NCBI RefSeq assembly: GCF_000473045.1
Contig: NZ_AXAY01000011.1
Coordinates: forward strand, 216,205-280,204
Length of the DNA stretch: 64,000 bases
Source: Bradyrhizobium sp. WSM3983
GTDB lineage: Bacteria; Pseudomonadota; Alphaproteobacteria; Rhizobiales; Xanthobacteraceae
Reading direction: 5' to 3'
Shown: piece after piece, positions 33,874 through 42,868 of the stretch
How the letters are laid out: every line of letters starts with the position of its first letter
How positions within the stretch are numbered: position 1 is the stretch's first letter
Position numbers and translations under genes: made by a program
The notes under the pieces: model-generated
What the model was told of the DNA's origin: nothing
Seen by the model: the letters and a program-made list of their open reading frames with translations, nothing else
The model's database searches: none

Positions 33874-35684
33874 TAGGCCTGCTCTATTTCTTCGCGAAGC
33901 ATTTCAAGTTCGAGCCAGCGCTCTTCGGCGGCAGACAGTTCTTCATGCGCCTTGGCGATGGCGGTGGAGGTATCGTCGAATTTCTTGCGATCCCTGGCGT
34001 ACAGACTGTGATCGTCGAGCACGCGCTGCAGCTTGGCAATGTCGGCCTGCAACGTCTCCATCCTCTTCGGCAGCGTTTCCAGCGCGTGCTTCTCGTTGAA
34101 GCTCAGCTTCCGCTTGGACGTGGAGGCGGGAGTCGCGGAGCGCTCCTCTTTCTTTTCGGCCGGGGCTTGCGCCTTCGCCGTCTCGCGTTTCAGGTCGGCG
34201 CCGCGTTGCGTGAGCATGTCGCTGTAGCCGCCGGCATATTCGGTCCACTTGCCGTTGCCCTCCGGCGCGATCACTGAGGTCACGATGCGATCGAGGAAGT
34301 CGCGGTCATGGCTGATCAGGATGACAGTGCCCTCGTAGTCGCCGAGCATGTCTTCGAGCACGTCGAGCGTTTCGAGATCGAGGTCGTTGGTCGGCTCGTC
34401 CAGCACCAGCAGGTTCGAGGGCTTTGCCAGCGCGCGCGCCAACATCAGCCGGCCGCGCTCACCACCGGAGAGCACTTCCACCGGCGTGCCGCGTTGCTCC
34501 TGCGCGAACAAAAAGTCCTTCATGTAGCCGACCACATGCTTCGGCTTGCCGCCGACCATGATCTGGTCGCCACGGCCGCCGGTCAGCGCCTCGGCCAGCG
34601 TCGACTTGGGATCGAGGCTCTCGCGGTGCTGGTCGAGCGTGGCGGTCTCCAGATTGGCGCCAAGCCGCACGGTGCCGGAATCAGGCTGCGCGCCGCCGGT
34701 CAGCAAATTGACCAGCGTGGTCTTGCCGGCGCCGTTCGGGCCGATGATGCCGAGCCGGTCGCCGCGCTGGATGCGGATCGAGAAATTGTCCACGATTGTG
34801 CGATCACCATAGGCTTTGGTGACACCCTTGGCCTCGATCACCAACTTGCCGGATTGCTCCGCTTCGGATGCAGCGAGGCTGGCAGTGCCGGCCGTGCCGC
34901 GATAACTGCGCCGCTGGTCGCGCAGGGCATGCAGATTGCCGAGCCGTTTGACGTTGCGCTTGCGCCGGCCGGAGACGCCATGGCGCAGCCAGTGCTCCTC
35001 GTCGACGATTTTGCGGTCGAGCTTGTGCTGGTCGCGCTCTTCTTCGGCCAGCACCTCGTCGCGCCAGGTCTCGAAAGAGGCGAAGCCGCGGTCGATCTGC
35101 TTGATCTTGCCACGGTCGAGCCAGGCGGTGGAGCGCGAGAGATTGGTGAGGAAACGGCGGTCGTGGCTAATGATCACCAGTGCGCTGCGGCGGCTGTCGA
35201 GCTCCTTTTCCAGCCATTCGATGGTTGAGAGATCGAGATGGTTGGTCGGCTCGTCCAGCAGCAAGATGTCGGGCGAGGGCGCGAGCACATACGCCAGCGC
35301 CGCGCGGCGAGCCTCGCCGCCGGAGAGATTGTGCGGGTTCTCGTCGCCGGTCAGGCCGAGCTGCTCGAGCAGGTAGCGTGCCTGATGGTGGTCGTCACCG
35401 GGCGCGAGCCCGGACTCGACATAGGCCAGCGTGGACTTGTGGTCCCCGAAATCCGGCTCCTGCGGCAGATAGCGCACGGTTGCGCCCGGCTGCACGAAGC
35501 GCGTGCCGCCGTCGGCCTCGACAAGGCCGGCCGCGATCTTGAGCAGCGTCGACTTGCCGGAGCCGTTGCGGCCGATCAGGCAGACGCGCTCGGATGGCGC
35601 GACATTGAGTTCGACGCCGCTCAAAAGCGGCGTGCCGCCAAAGGTCAGCTTGATGTCTTTGAGTTGGATCAGCGGCGGCGCCAT
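33873..35684 (-). CDS. ABC-F family ATPase, Uup-like
   Basis: A soluble tandem ABC protein of 603 residues acting on ribosomes or DNA rather than as a transporter. First cassette: Walker A GRNGSGKSTLLKIA, signature LSGGEARRAAL, Walker B LLLDEPTNHLDL. Second: GPNGAGKTTLVNLL, LSGGERGRLMLARAL, LVLDEPTNDLDLE. The linker KLDRKIVDEEHWLRHGVSGRRKRN and a C-terminal charged coiled coil (about 515-600) place it near Uup. The start MAPPLIQLKDIKLTFGG is family-typical. Confidence 0.93.
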   Translation of the reverse strand: MAPPLIQLKDIKLTFGGTPLLSGVELNVAPSERVCLIGRNGSGKSTLLKIAAGLVEADGGTRFVQPGATVRYLPQEPDFGDHKSTLAYVESGLAPGDDHHQARYLLEQLGLTGDENPHNLSGGEARRAALAYVLAPSPDILLLDEPTNHLDLSTIEWLEKELDSRRSALVIISHDRRFLTNLSRSTAWLDRGKIKQIDRGFASFETWRDEVLAEEERDQHKLDRKIVDEEHWLRHGVSGRRKRNVKRLGNLHALRDQRRSYRGTAGTASLAASEAEQSGKLVIEAKGVTKAYGDRTIVDNFSIRIQRGDRLGIIGPNGAGKTTLVNLLTGGAQPDSGTVRLGANLETATLDQHRESLDPKSTLAEALTGGRGDQIMVGGKPKHVVGYMKDFLFAQEQRGTPVEVLSGGERGRLMLARALAKPSNLLVLDEPTNDLDLETLDVLEDMLGDYEGTVILISHDRDFLDRIVTSVIAPEGNGKWTEYAGGYSDMLTQRGADLKRETAKAQAPAEKKEERSATPASTSKRKLSFNEKHALETLPKRMETLQADIAKLQRVLDDHSLYARDRKKFDDTSTAIAKAHEELSAAEERWLELEMLREEIEQA

Positions 35685-35686
35685 GG

Positions 35687-36190
35687 TCAGCCTTGACTTG
35701 AATTCTGGCTCATTGCGGCCTGGTCGGCCCGGCGGCGCTGGATCCGGCGCAGCGTCTGGTCGAGCGCCGAGAGAAAGGTGGAGCGGTCGCGCGGTGCGAA
35801 CGAGCGCGGGCCACCGGTGACTTCGCCGGCCGAGCGCAGATCCGTCATGAGGTTGCGCACCGCCAGCGTCATGCCGATTGACTCTTCCGTGAACGGCTTG
35901 CCATTCGGCCCGATCACGTCGGCGCCGGCTTTCACGCAGCGGCTCGCCAGCGGAATGTCGGAGGTGATGACGACGTCGCCCGGCTTGGCCCGCTCCGCGA
36001 TCCAGTCGTCGGCCGCGTCCATGCCCGCACCGGCGGCGATGCGCTCGATCAGCGGGTCCTGCGGCACACGGATAAAGTTGCCGGCGACCACGCTCACGGG
36101 GACGCCGTGCCGGCTCGCGACGCGGTAGATCTCGTCCTTCACTGGACAGGCGTCGGCGTCGACATAGATGCGGGTTGGAGTGTCAGTCAT
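35687..36190 (-). CDS. YaiI/YqxD family protein (DUF188)
   Basis: A 167-residue NYN/PIN-related protein of unknown role. The start IYVDADACPVKDEIYRVA with two aspartates, VITSDIPLASRCV and GGPRSFAPRDRS are hallmark motifs. The acidic residues fit a metal-dependent nuclease fold, but activity is unproven in the family. Start ATG 36190 is chosen over 36220, which adds an unconserved leader. Two bases separate its stop from the ABC-F start, so it is the upstream partner of that gene. Confidence 0.9.
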   Translation of the reverse strand: MTDTPTRIYVDADACPVKDEIYRVASRHGVPVSVVAGNFIRVPQDPLIERIAAGAGMDAADDWIAERAKPGDVVITSDIPLASRCVKAGADVIGPNGKPFTEESIGMTLAVRNLMTDLRSAGEVTGGPRSFAPRDRSTFLSALDQTLRRIQRRRADQAAMSQNSSQG

Positions 36191-36296
36191 TCGCCGCGTG
36201 GTACCCCATTCGGGCCGCAAAGGCGAGGGGATTGACCGGTGTTCCCTGGGGCCTACGATCGGTCCAGAAACAACAAGAATCTAGGGAAGGCCCGTC

Positions 36297-37097
36297 ATGC
36301 CGAACCGTCTCGAAACCTACCGCGTCGAGGCCTACAACAGCGCAAAACAGTCCGAAAACAAGATGCACGACGACACGGTGGCGCGCCGCTTCGGCTTTTC
36401 CGGTGGCCTCGTCCCGGGCGTCGACGTCTTCGCCTACATGATGCACGTGCCTGTGGCGCGCTGGGGCCGCGATTTCCTCGCGCGCGGGCTGGTCGAGGCG
36501 CGCTTCATCAAGCCGGTCTATGACGGCGAGACCGCCGATGTCGATGCGACCGAGCACAACGGCCTGCTCACGATCGAGGTCTTCAGCCGCACCGAGCTTT
36601 GCGCCACCGGAACGGCGTCGCTGCCGACGGCAGCGCCAGTGGTGTCATTGGGCGACTATGTCGAAGTCCCTGCGGTCGCCGAGCGCAAGCCGGTCAGCCC
36701 GGCCATCTTTGAGGTCGGCAAATGGCTCGGCACGACGCCGCGCTGCTGGGCCGGGCAGGACGCGACCGGCTATCTCGCCGACGTCAGAGAGATCGATCCG
36801 ATTTTCGCGCGCGAAGGGCTCGGCCATCCCGGACTGATCCAGCGCGTCATGAATCGGGTGCTGGTCGACAACACGATCCTCGGCCCGTGGATCCATGTCG
36901 GCAGTCGCATGCAGCTCTTGTCGGCCGCACGAGCCGGCGACGAGATTGTCGCGCGGGCGAAGGTGATCGCGAACTACGAGAAAAAGGGCCACCGTTTCGT
37001 CGAGCTCGACGCGCTGGTCGTCGCCAACGGCACAACGCCCCTGGCGCATTGCCAGCACACCGCGATCTACCAGCCGCGCGAGCAGGCGGCGGCGTAG
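36297..37097 (+). CDS. Double-hotdog (MaoC-like) protein, unknown substrate
   Basis: A 266-residue protein with two hotdog-like halves. The first (about 5-125) has FGFSGGLVPGVDVFAYMMH in the position of the MaoC helix and FIKPVYDGETADVDAT. The second (about 135-260) has LLSAARAGDEIVARAKVIANYEKKGHRFVELDALVVANG. The canonical hydratase Asp/His pair is not clearly present in either half (VPGVDV replaces AHG), so it may bind acyl-CoA without hydration. GGGAAGG precedes the ATG. Confidence 0.75.
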   Translation: MPNRLETYRVEAYNSAKQSENKMHDDTVARRFGFSGGLVPGVDVFAYMMHVPVARWGRDFLARGLVEARFIKPVYDGETADVDATEHNGLLTIEVFSRTELCATGTASLPTAAPVVSLGDYVEVPAVAERKPVSPAIFEVGKWLGTTPRCWAGQDATGYLADVREIDPIFAREGLGHPGLIQRVMNRVLVDNTILGPWIHVGSRMQLLSAARAGDEIVARAKVIANYEKKGHRFVELDALVVANGTTPLAHCQHTAIYQPREQAAA

Positions 37098-37129
37098 GGA
37101 AGAGGCCAGCCCGTCACCAAAGAGACGGT

Positions 37130-37234
37130 GTCATGCCCGCGAAGGCGGGCATCCAGTACGCCGCGGCCTATCCGTGAATCACGACTGCCTCGGACTACTG
37201 GGCGGTTTCGCCCGGTCAAGCCGGGCGATGACAG
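37130..37234. repeat. Palindromic repeat, 'tcatgcccgcgaaggcggg' class
   Basis: Contains the hairpin CCCGCgaaGGCGGG on the left and CCCGGtcaaGCCGGG with gatgac on the right. The outer arms (gtcatgcccg / cgggcgatgac) are roughly complementary. Located between convergent genes. Confidence 0.6.
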
Positions 37235-37264
37235 CGGAGCTTGTGACGGCGGCGGCGCGTCCCC

Positions 37265-39634
37265 TTACGCCGCGCCCTTCGCGTCCTGGATCGCGCGCCA
37301 TACCCGCTCGGGCGTCAACGGCATGTCGATGTGCTTGATGCCGTAGTCCGACAGCGCGTCGAGCACCGCGTTGACGACCGTTGACAGGCTGCCGGCGCAG
37401 CCGGCTTCGCCGCAGCCCTTGGTGCCCAGCGGATTGCTCTTGGCCGGCACCGGATGGTCGCCGACCTCCATGAACGGCACGTCCTCGGCGCGGGGCAGGG
37501 CATAGTCCATCAGCGAGCCCGTGATCGGCTGGCCGCTCTCGTCGTAGCGGACGTGCTCCATCAGCGCCTGGCCGATGCCCTGGACGACGCCGCCATGGAG
37601 CTGGCCCGCGACCAGCATCGGATTGATCACGGTGCCAAAGTCGTTCACTGCGCTGTAACGCACGATCTGCACCACGCCCGTATCCGGATCGACCTCGACT
37701 TCGGCGACATGGCAGCCGTTCGGGAAGGCCGACGGCACCGGCTCGCTGGTGTGGTCGACGTCGAGACTGTCAGGCACGCCGTCCGGCACCTTGCCGTCAT
37801 GCAGGCGCTTGGCGAGCTCCATGATGTCGATGCTGCGGTCGGTGCCGGCGATGGTGAAGCTGCCGTCGGCGAACTCGATGTCGGATTCCGACGCCTCCAG
37901 CATATGCGCGGCGGCGCGCTTGCCCTTTTCGATCACGAGCTTGGAAGCTTCCACGATCGCCATGCCGCTGGCCGTGATCGAGCGCGAGCCGCCGGTGCCG
38001 CTGCCGGTGTGGACGATGTCGCTGTCCCCCTGCATCAGCTTGACGCTCTCGAAGGGCACGCCGAGCTGCGCGCACAGCACCTGTGCAAACGGGGTCGCGT
38101 GACCCTGGCCGTAGTCGAGCGTGCCGGTGATCAGCTGCACGCTGCCATCGGGATCGAACACGATCTTGCCGAGCTCGACGCTCGGCGGCGCGGTGACTTC
38201 GAGATAGGAGCCGACCGCGATGCCGCGCAGCTTGCCGGCCTTCTTGCTCTCCTTCTTGCGCCTGGCAAAATTCTCGTGGTCTGAGATTTCGAGCGCCTTG
38301 GTGAACACGGCCTGGAAGTCGCCGCTGTCATAGGTGACGCCCGAGGAGGCCGGGAAGGGCATCTGGTTCGGCTTGATGAAATTGCGCTTACGCATCGTCA
38401 GCCGGTTGATGCCCATCTCGTCGGCGGCACGGTCGATCAGCCGCTCCATGTAGTAGTTGGCTTCGGGCCGGCCGGCGCCGCGATAGGCGCCCATCAGCGT
38501 GGTGTTGGTCAGCACCGTCTTGATGTCGACCGCCATCAGCGGCGTGCGGTAGACGCTGGAGAAATTCTTGGCCGTGTTGAGCGAGAGCGGGCTCGGTGCG
38601 ACGCCGGTGATGTAGGCGCCGAGATTGCCGTAGCCGGAGAGCTTTGCCGCGAGGAAGTGTCCCTCGGCATCGAGCGCGAGCTCGGCATGGATCTTTTGCG
38701 CACGGCCGTGGCTGTCAGAGAGGAAGCTGGTGGAGCGCTCGTCGAGCCACTTGACCGGACGTCCCAGTGCCTTCGCCGCGTACAGGATGCACATGTATTC
38801 GGGATAGTTGACGTTCTTCATGCCGAAGGAGCCGCCGACATTGGCGGTGAGGATGCGCACCTTCTCGTTCGGCACCTTCAGGTTCTTGGCGAGGTTGGCG
38901 CGGTTGCCCGCGACGCCTTGCGTCGGCATCTGGATGGTGTAGCGCCCGGTGGCCTTGTCGTAGGAAGCAAGTCCCACGCGCGGCTCCATCGAGACTACGG
39001 CGACGCGAGTGTTCTCGATGTCGACCTTGGTGACATGGGCGGCGCCGGCGAAAGCGGCGTTCACCTTCTCCATGTCGCCATAGTGATAGTCGAGCGCGAC
39101 GTTGTTCGGGATGTGGTCGTAGAGCTGGGGCGCGCCGGGCTTGGTGGCTTCCTCGGGATCAGTCACCGCCGGCAGCGGCTCGATGTCGAGCTCGACCGCC
39201 TCGGCCGCATCACGGGCCTGGGCCAGGGTGTCCGCGACCACGAAGGCGACGGGATCGCCGACGAAGCGGACCCTATCGGTCGCCAGTGGCTGGCGGTTGG
39301 TCTGGAGCAGGGGCGAGCCGTCACGGTTCTTCAGGGGCAGGCCGCAGGTGAAGGGGCCATAGCCGGCAGCATCGAGGTCCTGGCCGGTCCACACGCCCAG
39401 CACGCCCGGCAACGCCTTGGCGGCGTCGGAGCCGATGCCGCGGATCATGCCATGGGCATGGGTCGAGCGGACGACCACGGCATAGGCCTGGCCTGGGAGG
39501 TTGAAATCATCGGTGTAGCGGCCCTTGCCGCGCACCAGCGTGTCGTCTTCCTTGCGGCGGACCGGCTGCCCGACGCCGTATTTTTGCAGTGCAATAGCGT
39601 TTTCGAGCGTCGAGGATTTGGTGTGTTCTTGCAT
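37265..39634 (-). CDS. Molybdopterin-binding hydroxylase large subunit (form II CoxL-like)
   Basis: A 789-residue xanthine-oxidase-family large subunit that would hold the Mo-MCD centre. It opens GVGQPVRRKEDDTLVRGKGRYTDD, has NVGGSFGMKN and the active-site loop GAYRGAGRPEANYYMERL: the AYRGAGR form II signature rather than the AYRCSFR motif of true CO dehydrogenase. Also GTGSGTGGSRSITASG and the near-C-terminal GTKGCGEAGCAG with the catalytic glutamate. The small [2Fe-2S] and medium FAD subunits are not encoded next to it, so it is an orphan here. The ATG at 39634 is preferred (AGGT upstream); longer frames overlap the divergent Ppx promoter. Substrate unknown, probably an aldehyde or N-heterocycle. 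Confidence 0.9.
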   Translation of the reverse strand: MQEHTKSSTLENAIALQKYGVGQPVRRKEDDTLVRGKGRYTDDFNLPGQAYAVVVRSTHAHGMIRGIGSDAAKALPGVLGVWTGQDLDAAGYGPFTCGLPLKNRDGSPLLQTNRQPLATDRVRFVGDPVAFVVADTLAQARDAAEAVELDIEPLPAVTDPEEATKPGAPQLYDHIPNNVALDYHYGDMEKVNAAFAGAAHVTKVDIENTRVAVVSMEPRVGLASYDKATGRYTIQMPTQGVAGNRANLAKNLKVPNEKVRILTANVGGSFGMKNVNYPEYMCILYAAKALGRPVKWLDERSTSFLSDSHGRAQKIHAELALDAEGHFLAAKLSGYGNLGAYITGVAPSPLSLNTAKNFSSVYRTPLMAVDIKTVLTNTTLMGAYRGAGRPEANYYMERLIDRAADEMGINRLTMRKRNFIKPNQMPFPASSGVTYDSGDFQAVFTKALEISDHENFARRKKESKKAGKLRGIAVGSYLEVTAPPSVELGKIVFDPDGSVQLITGTLDYGQGHATPFAQVLCAQLGVPFESVKLMQGDSDIVHTGSGTGGSRSITASGMAIVEASKLVIEKGKRAAAHMLEASESDIEFADGSFTIAGTDRSIDIMELAKRLHDGKVPDGVPDSLDVDHTSEPVPSAFPNGCHVAEVEVDPDTGVVQIVRYSAVNDFGTVINPMLVAGQLHGGVVQGIGQALMEHVRYDESGQPITGSLMDYALPRAEDVPFMEVGDHPVPAKSNPLGTKGCGEAGCAGSLSTVVNAVLDALSDYGIKHIDMPLTPERVWRAIQDAKGAA

Positions 39635-39843
39635 GGAAATGACCTGAAAAGCCGGCGTTTGCGCATTTTCGCGGCAGCGGGGGACCGGACTCTGTTCAGA
39701 TAACCCACCGCCCCGTTCACGACAACGCACGAATGGGCATGGTCCCATGTGATGCGTTGTTGCGCATACCCGCCGCGCTGCTAATGTTTCAGGCGAAAAA
39801 TCAATTCCAGACCGGCCCGACCGGCCGCGGAAAGACAGTTTAT

Positions 39844-40914
39844 ATGAATGACCACACGCGGCTCCGCGACGGCCATGTGCCGCACGGTGAGCTCGAGGGG
39901 TCGATGGCGGCGGTGGCGTTCGCCCCCGAACCGGCTGTCCCCGCGCAAGCGGGAACCGGCGTCTACGCGGCGCTGGACCTCGGCACCAACAATTGCAGGC
40001 TGCTGATCGCCTGTCCGACCAGCGATGGCTTTCGCGTGGTTGATTCCTTCTCGCGCATCATCCGGCTCGGCGAGGGCGTCTCGGCGACCGGCTCGATCAG
40101 CGAGGCCGCGATTGATCGAGCCATCGCCGCGCTCAGCATCTGCCGCGACAAGATCAACCAGCGCAAAGCCAAGCGGCTGCGGCTGATCGCGACCGAAGCC
40201 TGCCGTGCAGCCTCGAATGCGGAAGGTTTTCGTAGCCGCGTCGCGGCCGAGACCGGGATCGAGCTCGAGGTGATCGACCGCGAGACCGAGGCTGCGCTCG
40301 CCGTGCTCGGCTGCTCGCCGCTGGTTGACCCCCGGGGCAGAGGCGCCATCCTGTTCGATATCGGCGGCGGCTCGACCGAGCTGGTGCGGATCGAGCGCGA
40401 TCCGCAAAATCCGCAACCACGTATCAAGGCATGGATGTCGATTCCGTTCGGTGTGGTCACGCTTGCCGAGCAGTTCGGCGGGCGCGACGTGACGCCGGAG
40501 ATCTATGCCGCGATGGAGCGGGAGGTTGCAAACCATGTCGCGCCGTTCGCGGAAGAGCACGGCCGCGATCTCGCCGACATGCATCTGCTCGGCACATCAG
40601 GCACGGTGACGACGCTCGCCGGCATCCATCTCAACCTCGCGCGCTACGACCGCCGCCGCATCGACAGCATCTGGATGAACGATGCCGATCTGACGGCAAC
40701 GATCGACAAGCTGCTCGGCATGACCTACGAGGAGCGCGCCGGCAACAATTGCATCAGCGTCGAACGCGCCGATCTCGTGCTGGCCGGCTGCGCCATCCTC
40801 GATGCTATCAGGCGCGCCTTTCCGCTGCCGCGCCTGCGTGTCGCCGATCGCGGCCTGCGCGAAGGCATGCTGGTCGAGATGATGCGCGAGGACGGCGCGC
40901 TCAGGAGCTGGTGA
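39844..40914 (+). CDS. Exopolyphosphatase/guanosine pentaphosphatase (Ppx/GppA)
   Basis: An actin-like-fold phosphatase of about 356 residues: YAALDLGTNNCRLLIAC (phosphate 1), ATEACRAASNAEGF, FDIGGGSTELVRI (phosphate 2) and GTSGTVTTLAGIHL. It hydrolyses polyphosphate and/or pppGpp, and its length equals the short two-domain form common in Alphaproteobacteria. The start at 39844 (GGAAAG upstream) is favoured; the first 35 residues are unconserved. One base after its stop comes the rlmE start region, so the two are translated together. Confidence 0.92.
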   Translation: MNDHTRLRDGHVPHGELEGSMAAVAFAPEPAVPAQAGTGVYAALDLGTNNCRLLIACPTSDGFRVVDSFSRIIRLGEGVSATGSISEAAIDRAIAALSICRDKINQRKAKRLRLIATEACRAASNAEGFRSRVAAETGIELEVIDRETEAALAVLGCSPLVDPRGRGAILFDIGGGSTELVRIERDPQNPQPRIKAWMSIPFGVVTLAEQFGGRDVTPEIYAAMEREVANHVAPFAEEHGRDLADMHLLGTSGTVTTLAGIHLNLARYDRRRIDSIWMNDADLTATIDKLLGMTYEERAGNNCISVERADLVLAGCAILDAIRRAFPLPRLRVADRGLREGMLVEMMREDGALRSW

Positions 40915-40915
40915 G

Positions 40916-41605
40916 ATGGCGAAAGACACCACCGGCCGCTTGCACGTCCAAGTCAAGACCAAGGTCAAGACCGGCGGCAAGCGCAAATTGTCGTCGAAGC
41001 TGTGGCTGGAGCGGCAGCTCAACGATCCCTATGTCGTCAAGGCGAAGGCTGCGGGCTATCGCTCGCGCGCGGCGTTCAAGCTGCTCGAGATCGACGACAA
41101 ATATCGCCTGCTGAAACCAGGCATGGCCGTGGTCGACCTCGGCGCTGCGCCAGGCGGCTGGAGCCAGATCGCCGCCAAGCGCGTCGGCTCGGTCGACGGC
41201 AAGGGCAAGGTGGTCGCGATCGACCTGCTGGAGATGCCCGAGATTGCGGGCGTCGACTTCGCGCAACTCGACTTCATGGACAACGACGCCCCTGAAAAGC
41301 TCACCGCGATGCTCGGCGGCGGCGCCGATATCGTGATGTCCGACATGGCCGCGAACACCACCGGCCATCGCAAGACCGACCAGCTCCGCATCGTCGGCCT
41401 GATCGAAACCGCGGCCGCGTTTGCCTGCGATGTGCTCAAGCCCGGCGGCGCGTTCCTGGCCAAGACATTCCAGAGCGGTGCCGATGCCGATCTGCTCGCC
41501 CAGCTCAAGCGCGATTTCGCCACCGTGCGCCACGTCAAGCCCGCGGCAAGCCGGCAGGATTCGTCGGAGCGCTACGTGCTCGCGATGGGGTTCCGCGGTC
41601 AATAA
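40916..41605 (+). CDS. rlmE: 23S rRNA (uridine-2'-O)-methyltransferase
   Basis: SAM-dependent methylation of U2552 in 23S rRNA (FtsJ). Of 229 residues, the K-D-K-E tetrad is visible: SRAAFKLLEID, SDMAANTTGHRKTD, FLAKTFQSG and SSERYVLA. The SAM motif is VVDLGAAPGGWSQIAA. The lysine-rich N-terminus (KTKVKTGGKRK) is typical of alphaproteobacterial RlmE. It forms an operon with ppx, its AGGAG ribosome site lying inside that gene. Confidence 0.95.
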   Translation: MAKDTTGRLHVQVKTKVKTGGKRKLSSKLWLERQLNDPYVVKAKAAGYRSRAAFKLLEIDDKYRLLKPGMAVVDLGAAPGGWSQIAAKRVGSVDGKGKVVAIDLLEMPEIAGVDFAQLDFMDNDAPEKLTAMLGGGADIVMSDMAANTTGHRKTDQLRIVGLIETAAAFACDVLKPGGAFLAKTFQSGADADLLAQLKRDFATVRHVKPAASRQDSSERYVLAMGFRGQ

Positions 41606-41778
41606 GTTGCGTTTTGCCAGGCTGCGCCCGCCTTTGGCGGGCCCTCGGGATGAGGGGCCATGAGATGTCGCAGTGGTCCTGCTCCTGACGTCCGGCGGCA
41701 GGCGAGGCATCGCCTGTCACAATTGGCGCAATATGGCTGCAGTAGAACACCCCGCACAGTGGCATGAGGGGAACGAAA

Positions 41779-42528
41779 TTGGCGAACGAGGTCGGAGCAT
41801 ACTTCTTTCCGGAGATTGCGGTCGGCGGATTCTCGCGCATCGACGGAACGATCCAGTTCTGGCAGCGCATCGGCGCGTTGGTCCGTCCTGATTCAGTCGT
41901 GCTGGATTTCGGGGCCGGACGAGGCGCCGCGCAGACCGACGACGTCGTCGCCTATCGGCGCAATCTGGTCACGTTGAAAGGCCGGGTCCGCGAGCTCATC
42001 GGAGCCGATGTCGATCAGGCGGTCCTGGCCAACCCGACGCTCGACCGGGCGCTTGTGATCGGTCCTGACGGGCGAATTCCGCTTCCGGACCATTCCGTCG
42101 ATGTGATCGTGTCCGATTTCGTGTTCGAGCACATTCAGGAGCCGGCGAAGGCGGCTGCCGAGCTCGACCGTGTCCTCGCACCCGGCGGATGGCTCTGCGT
42201 GCGAACACCAAATCGACATGGATACATCGCCATCGCGAATCGCCTGATTCCGGACCGCTTGCACGCGCGGCTCATCCGGTCCGCCCAGGATCAGCGGAAG
42301 AGCGAGGACGTGTTTCCTGCGGTCTATCGATTGAACACCGTCAAGGCGTTTCGCCGGCATTTCGGCTCGTCGCATTACGATCATTTCGTCATCCCGTGGG
42401 AAGCGGAGCCGGCCTATTATTTCGGGTCGAGACTGCTGTATTCGCTGTTTCTTGCGATCCGGTACCTGACACCTCCGTCGTTGAGCACCGTGTTGATGGT
42501 GTTCATGCAGAAGCGTCGGTCTCTCTAA
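41779..42528 (+). CDS. Class I SAM-dependent methyltransferase, unknown substrate
   Basis: About 249 residues. The SAM-binding motif VVLDFGAGRGAAQTDD and the later VIVSDFVFEHIQEPAKAAAELDRVLAPGG are a standard Methyltransf_11 layout. The C-terminus has hydrophobic stretches (YFGSRLLYSLFLAIRYL), suggesting membrane association and possibly a lipid or glycan substrate (inference). TTG at 41779 is preferred because AGGGGAAC lies at proper distance; ATG at 41764 lacks a ribosome site. Stands alone. Confidence 0.82.
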   Translation: MANEVGAYFFPEIAVGGFSRIDGTIQFWQRIGALVRPDSVVLDFGAGRGAAQTDDVVAYRRNLVTLKGRVRELIGADVDQAVLANPTLDRALVIGPDGRIPLPDHSVDVIVSDFVFEHIQEPAKAAAELDRVLAPGGWLCVRTPNRHGYIAIANRLIPDRLHARLIRSAQDQRKSEDVFPAVYRLNTVKAFRRHFGSSHYDHFVIPWEAEPAYYFGSRLLYSLFLAIRYLTPPSLSTVLMVFMQKRRSL

Positions 42529-42868
42529 GACGACACAAGTTCAGCGCGAACTGATTGCTGATCAGACAGCCCGCCGCGCTGCGCGCACGTCACAAAATAG
42601 TTGGAGGATAGAGGTAACAAGGAGGCGTCATTACGTCAGCAAATCGACCCGACGCTCATACAGTCGGGGTCGGCGCTCAATTCTACGATCAGACGTTGGG
42701 TAAGCCGATTTGGTCAGACGGAACGAACTGGCGTGATGCCGCCGGTATTGTGGTCTGAAATCCTGGCGGCGAGAGGGTATAGGCGGGAGGGAGGGGTGGG
42801 CGATTTTGTCGCGCGAGGCGTCTGAGAGTCCGCCCTGATCCAGGCAGGCAGCCGCCTCGATCGAACGA
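42529..42868. other. Intergenic stretch without a recognisable gene
   Basis: 340 bases between convergent genes. I see a small AGTTC-agcgc-GAACT hairpin just after the methyltransferase stop and a purine-rich run near 42770-42800 (gagggtataggcgggaggg). Short frames here are unsupported; no repeat class from elsewhere in the window recurs. Confidence 0.4.

Noticed and set aside
37265..39634. True carbon monoxide dehydrogenase large subunit
   Set aside because: The active-site loop is AYRGAGR (form II), not the AYRCSFR form I signature, and coxM/coxS are absent.
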